Positions 41,301 through 53,300 of a stretch of DNA of 64,000 nt are shown here, piece by piece. The notes under the pieces are model-generated. The model had not been told where the DNA came from and made no database searches. It worked only from the letters and a program-made list of their open reading frames with translations. The position numbers were made by a program, and so were the translations under genes. Position 1 is the first letter of the stretch; each line of letters opens with the position of its first letter. The DNA comes from Glandiceps talaboti (Eukaryota; Hemichordata; Enteropneusta; Spengelidae): assembly GCF_964340395.1 (NCBI RefSeq), contig NC_135557.1:17014367-17078366 (forward strand), in the 5' to 3' direction.

Positions 41301-44300
41301 AGGGAAAGACACATTTAGTCTTAATTTGTCAGTTTGTAGCAGTCATTAGCTGTAAATTTGTGTCTGTCTGTAATATTCACTTGGTTTCTTTATGTAGGCA
41401 AAACAATAAATTAGTGTCTTTCAGATTAGAACCACCCCTATCATTTCAACTTTCTATTAACACTAATTTGTTTTGAACAGAAATATCAAAATGGCATGAA
41501 ATTCAGATATGTTACTTACTAATATTTACTGATTCCAAAGCCAGCGGTCTAAGAAAAATATGTATGTGTATAATAACAATTCTACCATCAATTTAATGAC
41601 TTTATTCTCTTATTTTCAGAGACATTAATACTAAATTAATTATGATAGACAGGTCTATAGCAGACAGATTGAAATGTCGCTGTCATTTCTATTTTTAATA
41701 CTGTTCCAAAATGACAATATTTCGCTTTCTAGACTTAATTGTTCAGTTATAAAGTTGAACGACTTACACGTTATACTTTACTAGTTATATCCAATAGAAG
41801 TGTGGGGAAGACATTCCAGCATGTTCTCTCATTTACAGGCATGGCAAGGGCAGATGTGTTCTGTATTGCGATATGACTCCGTAGAATTAAGTAACAGCTG
41901 TTCTTGAAATCATGCCAAAGAAAATGATATCACATAATGAAAGATTGAAGAGTTCACACAGGCAGAGTTTAATCACAGAACCGGCTGGATAGTACAAAAA
42001 CTTTGAATATAACCACCCCCTCTTTCCCTCCCCACCCCTTCTCGGAATAGATTGTGGTAATTTTGGTGTGTACTTCAGCTACTGATTTAGCCAATATGAT
42101 ACATTTGTTTTTGAAATCAAGCAAAAGAAAATTGTATCATTTGATGAAAAACTAAAGAGCTAGTTCACACAGACGGGTTTAAATCACACAACCGTCGATC
42201 TGAACATTGGATTTTATAGACTGTATTAAGTTTATAGTTAAGTATGCTCTGTTACTATAAGACAGTTAGACATTATTCCCCAATAGTTTTCTTCTTTCAG
42301 CTGAGGTAAATATGAATGACCTAAGGGGCCATGTCACTACCAGTCACTAGATGAGTAGTGACAACCCTTAGGTCACTAGCATTTTCCTGCTTAAGGAAGA
42401 AAATATTTGGGAATAATATAATTATACCTCCTCAAGCATATTTCATGAAAAATGAGGAACAAGTAAAAGGTGATTTCGAACATTTTGAGTCAAATTTCGA
42501 GCATCGCAGAACCAGTGATGTAGACACAGGTTGTCGTGATATAGAACGGCCAGGGTATAAATCCATATTATCTCTTCAAAGACAATAACTTGGCTTGTGC
42601 ATGGTATACTCTAATGAATGACATCTTTTTTTTTATTTTACCAACCAACAGTGCAGAATCATGTCAAATATTTTCATAGCTGTCAGTTACCAAAATATCT
42701 TATATTTATGTGTTTGTCAATGAAAGTAACTTTTAATGAGAACTTTATATAATGAATGAAATTATTCAGACATACATACACATAAAAGATGTTTTTCCCA
42801 GTTGTTTTTGAATCAAAGAAAAACATGATGCATGCAATGGAAGCTTTCTCATAGTCATATAATATCATCCTATTAATATGTACTTCATTTGGTGACTGGA
42901 CCAATGTGATAGACGTGGATTCTTTATAAATATGTACTTTCTTAATTTGTCAAAACTCCAGGTCTTTCCCAACCCAAAAACAAATATTATTGTTACAACT
43001 TTGTCACTTAATCATTAAATATGGTTGTAGTCATTGTATGTGATTACTTATATATTTGTTTAAATGATAAATTTTTAATAGTACAAAGAGATAAGAAAAA
43101 GGGAAGAACAGATGGAATAAGGGAATCTACATTAGAATGTCCTTGAATTACATTTTGTTACCTGTTATTGTCACTAGAGGGCGCTCTAGAGGTGCATGGT
43201 TCAATTCATTTGTAGTTATTCGACAATTGAATATAACTTAGTTTCCTTAAAATGTTGATGATTAAAAAATTAATATAATTCAATCAGCCATTACTGTCAA
43301 AATGCCTATTGTATTACTGTAAAGATAGCTACATTCACATTCATTTTAGGGTAACAACAAAATACATTGTATCAGTATGTAGCCTGATATTTGTAACAAA
43401 ATGATTAACATGTATTCACATGTAACCAATGTGCCCCTAATTGATCTTAACCCTTTCAGGACTAGAAACTTTCACGCCAAAATTTTTGAACAAAAATTCT
43501 TGTTTCTCTGTAATTTTTGGAAAAAGATCAACTTTATTTTAGATCAGAATTCATGAAATATTACTTCCCAATGAAGTGATATTCTTAAATTTTAGAAAAT
43601 GTTCTTACAATCAAGTTTCTATTTATTCCAATGTCGTCTCTAGGAATGAAAGGGTTAATCAGTTATCAGTAGTAATGGGTTTAGATTAGATAAAGTACAA
43701 TTAGTACTCATATAATCAGGAAAATTCATTGGGCCAACACAACAAAAGTTTATAAAAATCAATAAAAAACAGACTACAAAACACAAATTACATAAAATAG
43801 TGTACTGTGGCTAGGGTAAATGACATAACTGGGGTGAATAACCGTGCAAACAAAATGAAAACAACATGATAAATTATGACATACAATAAAACTTATTTGG
43901 AACAGCTGGTTATGCCAGTAAGGCAAACAATTGTTTACGATCACACGACTTCACCGAAATAGGGTGGGTAGGTCAGGATTTTATTTCATTTCACTATTTC
44001 TCATTTTTTTGGAGGACATACTTCAACCTAAAGTCAAGATATTCGTTGAGTTTGTTGAATAAATGAAGATCAGTCCATCAACAGAGAATGCACACTTCAT
44101 GAGGAGACTAGAACTTGAGGAGATTGATGCGAGTTTGATATGAAATGACAAGAACTTGCTCACAATATGAGGTTGAATTTAAAACCTTTTATTTCTACAT
44201 TTTGGTCCTGCACTAAGGCCCTTCGTCAGGAATCTAAAAATGAATAATAAACCAGTGGATAATATGTACAATGTAAAATATAAAAAAAGGGAGGCACAAC

Positions 44301-47300
44301 TCGTTGGTCACGATACATCATTCTGTAATAGTTTAAGGATGTATAAAAGAAAGTAAATGAAGACAATTGTACATGAAATAGGCAAACCAAACATACAGAC
44401 TATACTGTATTCAACTTTATAGTCGGAAAAATCTTGGCGTCTCTGGAATGAGATCATGGCAAGAAAATCTACATGAAAGTAGAAATAAATTCCCTAGTTT
44501 ACCATATTGAATGGTAAAAATGTTTAGAGTCAAGGCCTTAACCCCTTCAATACTGAAAACATTCCCGCCAAAATTGTTAGGACAAAATTCTTGTTTTATG
44601 TAAGTTTTTGGCATATATCAACTTCATTTTAGACTGGAATCAAAGAAATGTTACTTCCTAATAAAGTAATATTATTGTAATTATGAAAATATTCATATAA
44701 ATTGGGTCCCCATATTATTTAAACTCGTCTCTGGTCATGAAAGGGTTAAGCTAGGGTCAGTCAGGTTATCCGAAAAATGACACCTTTAAATGTTTTATTT
44801 GGCCTAAAATTGCAACAGTATATTTGATTTGATTTGATTAATCACTTAGCTATACATGTTAGGTAACATCCTTATATTTGAGTGTATTAGTTAGTTATGT
44901 CAGAATTCCTTCTCAATTACATTAAAGAGGTCCATTCATTGAATGATGTACTGTGTAACAGGTGCAGCATTTTAAAGGCCTATGTTAGATTAACATTGTA
45001 GTTTAGGTTAGAAAATAGGGTTACAGGGCATTGGTGGCCAGACAGTTGTTGTGTACATCTTCCACCACTGCAGTCTGGGTTCAAAACCCTCCCAACACTG
45101 GCTAGGTTTGCTTAAAAATCAGTCAAATATTCATGTAGTCTAATGCTATCCATAGCATCAAACCTCAAGATCTCTCTTTACGTCTAACTCAATAAGGTCC
45201 CGAGATGAAATTTCAAATTCAACCAAAGCCATCAAGTTTATTCAACAAACTCACCATTAAGATCATGTCTTTGTTAATGAATCATGGCTTCTGTAACTCA
45301 GCCTCTCACAACTGGGTGCTCTGCCTATGAGACCATCCCAAACGAGAGTCTGGCGAAACCATGTTTCAACTACCCCGTGCCAGGGTCACACAGTACACTT
45401 CTTCCAAGTCATAAAAAGTAGGCTTACAGGACCTGTTTTTTTGTAGTTTAGATGTGTGATGCTTGAGAATTAAGTGATAACTTGTCGTGAAAGTACTTAA
45501 ATCGTTTAACCTAAAATGTTGGACATAAAGTATTCTCCAGCATGCACTGCTCTGATTAGGTTAGGATCTTGTTTCCCCAGACTTTCATTTGGTGGTCTCT
45601 TAGAAGAGCCCCCAGTGGCAAGATCGCGAGAGGCAGGCCATGGGTGACTATGAGACCAAATGAATCATTGAATTCGGTAACAGTTGTTTTTCAAACCTAA
45701 ATTTTAATCCTAGAAATGTAATCCGAACTGACACTATTTCACCTAATGTCCCAGGGGATTACAAAAACAGACTTTTGTAATCATGAAGCCAAGAATAGAA
45801 GAATATGACTGAACCCTCCTTAAGTTTCAAGTTTTCAAATATTTGTCTGTTGAGACTGAGTTATGTTTTAACATTTAGACATTACTATGCCTTCTGTGAT
45901 TTGAAATCACATTTCCATTCTTTGTCAACAGGGTGCTTATAAAGGTGAAAAGGGTATAGCACTGCCATGACCTATCTATCACCTTATTAAGAAAATACAG
46001 AAGATAGTATTTTTAGCTGGATGATTGAATGAATGGATTTTCCAGACATATATGGCCAGGCTTTGTTTGTACTTTGGAGAACTCAAAGCAACATATTGAA
46101 GCTTACTTTTAAACCTTTTTTTTTTTTTTTTTTTTTTTTTGGGGGGGGGGGGGGGGGTGATACTCACTTTCAAATGTTGCTATAGCGTATATTTCAAAAT
46201 CACATCTTATTTAGGCATACATCTTCATATGACATATCTTTTCTTTGTCTTCAGTTTGTTGCCAAGATCCATACATTGAAAGTGGAACTGAAGAAATAAC
46301 AGTACTTAAAGGAGAAAATGCAGTCCTTCGATGTAAAGTGAGAAATCTTGGCAGTTATACGGTGTCTTGGATTCGCCAACCTTCAGACAGTAAGTGCCAG
46401 TATCCACTATAACCATTATCACTGTTATTTAGAGATACCCGTGATCCGTGTTTTTCATTTGAAGATATCGTGTAAATTAGACATCAGATATTTGGATCCA
46501 TTTCAATCTGATATTATATATACTAAGTCTTCTGGCATTGTAACAACAGTTGAGAATTAAAAAGAAAATGGTATCGTCATGCCATTTTAGACAAACTGTC
46601 TTGACCAGAAACAATTTGTTGTTGTTGTTGTTGTTTTTGTTGTTGTTTTGTTGTTGTTGTTGTTGTTTTGTTTTGGTTTGGTTTTTTTTTGGGGGGGGGG
46701 GGGCTTAGAATAGTTTATTTTAGGTTTTTATCACTTCAGTAAAACAAGTTTGTTAACCCAGCTTGTCATTAGTGCTCATAAAAGACAATCTGTGATTGAT
46801 TTTGGAAAATATCTTCTTTTTTTCAGTATTAACGTTAGGTTCAATTTTATACCGTCCACAAGAAACTCGATACTCAGTCGATGTAACAAACAGTGGTGAA
46901 TGGGTCTTGACAATTGCTAATGTAACGGAAACAGACACAAATACATATGTATGTGATATCAATACATCACCATCAACAAAGTTTTTAGTAAAAGTGCTGG
47001 TTGCAGGTATGTATTATTAATTTATTTATTTATTATTTATTTATTTCATTTGCAAACGGCAATGCATCCATTATATGGTTTTTCGTGCAATTGCAAAATA
47101 TAACATACAAATACAGATTTAAAATACAAATATACATGACTGATACAAAAAATTATGCAAAAATATTGAACACTGAGAGGAGTGGGAGAATGCAGAAGGC
47201 ATTAGATTGATGAACTATTTGCAATGATGGATGGATGGATGGATGAAAAACGGCTTCTGCTGAAAAATTACACATGGCCTTGATCATTTTAATGTCTTCA

Positions 47301-50300
47301 ATTCTCAGTACCTGCTATAACATTTTACCTCATGCTAGAGGGTCAAAATAGAACAAGAAGGTTGACTTATTCTCAGTACCTGCTATAACATTTTACCTCA
47401 TGCTAGAGGGTCAAAATAGAACAAGAAGGTTGACTTATTCTCAATACCTACTATAACATTGTACCTCATGCTAGAGGGTCAAAATAGAACAAGAAGGTTG
47501 ACTTATTCTCAGTACCTGCTATAACATTTTACCTCATGCTAGAGGGTCAAAATAGAACAAGAAGGTCGACTTATTCTCAGTACCTATAATAACATTTTAC
47601 CTCATGCTAGAAGGTCAAAATAGAACAAGAGGTCAACTTATTCTCAGTACCTGTAATAACATTTTACCTCATGCTAGAGGGTCAAAATAGAACAAGAAGG
47701 TCGACTTATTCTCAGTACCTGCTATAACATTTTACCTCATGCTAGAGGGTCAAAATAGAACAAGAAGGTCGACTTATTCTCAGTACCTGTAATAACATTT
47801 TACCTCATGCTAAAGGGTCAAAATAGAACAAGAAGGTCGACTTATTCTCAGTACCTGCTATAACATTTTACCTCATACTAGAGAGTCAAAATAGAACAAG
47901 AAGGTCGACTTATTCTCAGTACCTGTAATAACATTTTACCTCATGCTAAAGGGTCAAAATAGAACAAGAAGGTTGACTTATTATCAAGCACACCTATTGT
48001 AATGCATGTGTAGCAATTGTAGAGCAGAAGTTATAGTGTTGACCAAGAAATTGAATAGTAATTGTATGTAAGACACACATCAAAATGTCTACTTGTCTAC
48101 TTCTCAGTACATGTGTGTGGCCTCTCTATAAATACTTAGTTTGCAGTTTAAGTTGAAGTGTGTGTAAAAAATCTTGTCACTAGTGCAATGCCAAAGTAAC
48201 CCCATTTGTGCTGTAAGAGCAGATTTGTAATTGCAAAGACTGAACTGTAAACAAAACTCTCTTCTCAAACACGATTCTGTTTTGTTGTTCAGAAGTAAAG
48301 TGCTCCTAGGTTACATATAGTCTGGATACCAACTGTGGTAAACCATGTCTGGTCAAAGTCCCTTAAATCAGCACAAAAAGTTGTTCATCCAATCAATGAA
48401 CCCCGGCTGCTATAGTGACTATAAAAAGTGTATAAGTAGCATCCTGAGCTGACAAATATACCATATTTGGACATTACAGTTAATTGCCCAATAAACACTA
48501 ACTTTATGAGGTACTGTGTTGTTGGTTAGAATTTTGTTATTGATTAACAAAGACATGATGTTAATGACTATGGGTGGCTGTGGATGAATTTTAAATTGCA
48601 ACTCAGGACTTCTAGCGTCACGACTTTGACTATACTGTGAGTGGAGGTATAAATGGTAACGGTACTGTATAGGAACTAGACTAGGTAACATAGTAACCAA
48701 AGTCAACTTGCCAAATGATAGCTTAAACCTACACGGGCTGCAACTGGGACATTTTCTTCATCACTGACCATGCCAAATAATATTCAGACAATTTTGTGTC
48801 AGTCACATTGTATTACATTTGTTCATATCTTTCTGTTTAAATAGTTCCCGCTAAAATTGATCTGATAGAACCATTAGAGATTACTCGCTTGGACTCAGTG
48901 GATGCCAAGAAAAGGATTTTCAACGAAACAGAATTTGCTCAACTTTTCTGTGTAACCAGTGGAGTACCTGCACCAAGAGTGTCTTGGACTCGACATGACG
49001 GTGAACTTCCCCAAGGAGGGACAAGTCAGGACTCTGATACATTGGTGTTTGATAGTTTGCACAGAGATAATGCGGGTATTTATGAATGTACTGCTGATAA
49101 CGGATACGGTGAATTTGATGCCCAGGAAATAGAATTAGTTGTTCAATGTAAGTATTTGTTGTTGTTATTGTGAAACTCTGATTGTACCCCCTAACTTTGT
49201 CTTAATTTACATGTATTTCTAATCCATGGACTTTGATACAAGTTTACGGAAACCATTTCCATGGCCTTCACCACAAATCTTTTTCCAGTTGCTTTCAAAG
49301 ATGGTGTATATATTTCTTTTCTGGTGGAATAAATTTCAATTCAATTTAATACAACTGTCTTTTCTTAATACTACAGCATACTCCAGCTAAATAAGGGATG
49401 CAAAATCAATAGTTCAATGTATTATAAAAAACTAAATTCTTTTAGTTTGGCCATTACAAAAATAATTGCCATTGTTTTGGCCAAAGTTGAATTTTAAGCG
49501 TTGATCACTTTCAACAAAATCGCCCAATATTTTGAACATTGGAAAATTGATTAAGATATTGGCCATTATTTTGGTCAAAGCTGTTACACTAGTCTTTAAT
49601 CCTGCCCCTAATTTCTTGCTGCCAAATGGCTTGTGAACAGCACTCCTAGTATCCAAACTATGAAATCTTTTGTCTTTCCATAATCGGACTATAGCTATTG
49701 ATTAATATGATTACAGATAAGCCCACTTTACGAGTAATAGGGGATGCAGACATACGAATGGGACCCGGTAGCAGAGCTCAACTACGCTGTGTTGCACATG
49801 CAAATCCACCACCAACGTTTACATGGTATAAAGGAAATGTTACCCTGACTAATGATATTGTCAGTGCTGAAAGAAATAGTGTTTTCACAAGCGAGTAAGT
49901 TATAACTTTATTCATTTATTAATTTCTCGGATAAGCAATGGGAGCTACTCCCATCTATAGGCTCATTTGGTTCAGGGTTATTGCAGGAGGAAACCGGAGT
50001 ACCTGGGGAAAACCTGTGTTGTACAGTAGAGTCAAACTGGATGTCAGTCTTCTTACTCAGAGCATACATGGTAAATTTAATCAAACCCTGAATGGGTGCG
50101 AACCCCGACCACAATGGTAAGAGGCAAGTGGTTTAACCACTTTGCCACCGACAAACCAAGTTTAAACAAGCTGATCAAAGCATTTCACTCCCTTGTTTTA
50201 ATATTACCCCGGTAGTCCCTGACTTGCACCAAGCTGAATATTGTCAATTTTCTTGTGAGTGGATGTTGTCATGTACAATGTTATGAACTTTAATAGATTA

Positions 50301-53300
50301 CCATCTAATTGTAGCACCTTAATTCTCACCTTCTTACCAGACAAGTATATTGTGTTGGGGGCTATGCCTTCACAGAAGACTTCTTTTTTTTTTCTTTTTT
50401 TTTTTTTACAAAATTGTGATTTGAAACTTGGACACAAACCATCATTGCTTGGAAGACTTGTTTTTTGACAAAAGTCTGATTTGAAAGATGTCAAACCATA
50501 TCATTAAGGGCCAGGATTTCATTTCCAAATTCTCTCGTAATGATTGTGTAGAATGTTTGTTGTGGACCAGCATTTCCTATTATTTTGCCAGGCAACTGTT
50601 TTTCACAGCATAATTGTAAACCTTAGGCCTAATAAAAAAATTGTGTGGTTCCGATTACGCTCAATTTTAGAATGGGTGGGTTAGATAGATTTTTTTGTTT
50701 TTTTGTTATATATTTTTTGTGAGTGTGTAGTTCAGGTTTCCCATTGTTTTCCATATGGTCTCTGTGTTGTTTATTTCTTCCTATCAGATGTACAGCCATT
50801 ACAGATTGGAAGAACAGTTTTATTTTGTCATTTTATGTTGATGTCAGCTTCCACATTCACAATTCCTCGTGAGACATCACAATTTTTTGCCATTTTATTA
50901 TTTCTTTCTCAAATACATAAAAAAAACTTTAGGATCGGCAGTGAAAAGCTAGTCGGGGTCGGGTAACTGGAACCAAACAATTATTTTTTTTAAGCCGAAT
51001 TGGAACTTGGCCTAAATTAACTACTTCTTCAATTCACAGGTACACTATTGCTAGGCTTATACCAAGCACTGATTTTGGACAATACCAATGTGCAGCTACT
51101 AATATGCTAGGCAGATCAAGTCTTACAATCTCAATAAGTGGTAAGTAATTACTACTTTTATCATGGACATATAAACTGAGACGGTGAACACAATTACCGG
51201 TATTGTAGAGCTGCTTGTCCTTTCTTCCTTGTTGACGTTGTCATTATGTTTTTTCCATTCCTTAATTCATGTCTAAAACTTCTTTGATGGCCTTATAGGA
51301 AGGCTTCTAGGCATGTCATACCACTCCTACCTCAACAGTCTACTCTATCCGACTATATTAAAAACCCAGGCAATTTGTTGTTGTTGTTGTTGTTGTTGTT
51401 GTCTTTACCATACTGTATTTACTGATGATACAGTTGTGTAATAAAAGTTATTATTATATACATTTTCCTAGGACTCCAGTTACACCAGACATTTTAAGTA
51501 ATCAATGCTTTAATAATTCCATATTTTTTTCATATATCTAATGTGATTTATTTATTTATTGATCAGGTCAACCCAAGGCACCAATTATTAATAGTAAAGT
51601 GAATGGACTGAAACGTAATGAATATACTCTGGTATGGCTACCACCACATTATGGAGGTGCTCCTATCACAGAATATAGAGTACTGTACAGGAGACAGTTG
51701 GTACAAGTGAGTACATCGATTCTGCTAATGATCTTTGTAATTTTGTTTATCAAGTCATAAGTATAGAAATAAGTATAGATATCTGAGTTCCCCAGCCACT
51801 ATACCTGGGTTGATTACTGTTTTTACTTAGGGCAGTAAGTAGGTAAAATCTACCTGAGCCCTTAGTTCACTTGACCTGGGTTCTCTTCTGTTTTTACTTC
51901 TGGCAGTAAGTCTATAGGTAAAATCTACCAGCATTCCCTTCATGTTACCTGGGTTACTTGCTGTTTTTACTTAGGGCAGTAAGTACATGTAGGTAAAATC
52001 TACCAGCATTCCCTTCATGTTACCTGGGTTACTTGCTGTTTTTACTTAGGGCAGTAAGTACATGTAGGTAAAATCTACCAGCGTTCCGTTCACTTTATCT
52101 GGGTTGCCTGCTGTTTTTACTTAGGGCGTAGGTAAAATCTACCCAAGTTCCCCAACCACTTTACCACAGGGGTTCCCTACCAGTGTTTTGTTAAGTGTGG
52201 TAAGTATTCCCTAAATATTTTACAGCTATTCTAGCAACTCATAGTGACAAGACCCTTTAGGTCACTTGTATTTTCCTCAGCTGAACGAATAAAAATATTA
52301 CGGAATAATATCTAAATGTCACAGTTATAATATTTTTTTTTTCAATTTTGACAATCACTCTTTGACAGGTTGGCAATGACACAAGGTCACAGTATGATGA
52401 CTGGAAGGAAGAAATCTACTCACCCTCATATGATACAACATCTCTACAAATTACTTTATATAATTTGACAAGTAGTTGTGATTACGATGTCAGACTGTGG
52501 GGTGTGAATGCCTATGGAGAGGGAGATAAATCTACATTTCACTTCACCACACCAAATGGTAAGTAACCATTTACATATAGACTATTTACATATAGACTCA
52601 TGTTGTAAGTAAGACAACCGCTGAGTAACTGTGATACAGTGTACCCTTCACATCGATCTTTAGAACAATCACCCTGAGTTTTAAAAGGTTGGTACAGAAA
52701 TATCCCCTAGTATCTAAACAACTATGCTACAGGGAATTTGATTAGAATAGCTAATACCCCAATATATCAACCCTTAGCAAATCAGGGGACCTGAATGTAT
52801 ACACCATATATACATTAGACATACATGATGTATACATTCAGCAAACAATGTAGGTTTGATGTATACATCATGTATCTTTGATACATACATCTTGTATGGT
52901 TGATGTATACATCATTAGGGGTGAACAAATCCAGTGGTCCTGGTTCCGGGACTCACGATTTTTGGGGGCAGACCACTCAAATTTTACCTTGTCTGGTCCG
53001 TCGGACCAGTACCTTACTGTTAATAACTATGTTAAAAAGTTGTCTGAATATACAGATTCATAGGTAAGATTTAATGTTTCACATTATTGGGACCTGCGAC
53101 CACTAATTCTTTCAGCAGGACCACTTGATTTTTTAAGGCACTGGTGCGGGGACCACCAGTTCACAAAATGATTTGTTCACCCCTGACCATGTATGGATGA
53201 TGTAGCTTTGATGTGTGGATAATTTGGTAAGGGAATTCCTTAATAGATTCTGTCTGTGTCAATCTCTTTCAGTGGACATAAAAACAACACCAGAGCCACC

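Larger units (their letters stand above)
7365..46254 (+). other. Adhesion gene intron 1 (38.9 kb)
   Basis: The intron makes up about 83 percent of the gene's coding span. Donor GTAAGT, acceptor TTTGTCTTCAG. I found no coding exon or RNA gene in it on either strand; its recognisable content is the repeats and motif clusters listed separately. Stretches in which I see nothing specific: 7370-8760, 8900-9510, 12360-13770, 14650-15480, 18650-19180, 21130-21780, 22010-24130, 25360-27190, 31690-32220, 34650-35120, 35490-37230, 38440-39370, 40030-40830, 41300-42280, 45120-46110. Confidence 0.8.
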
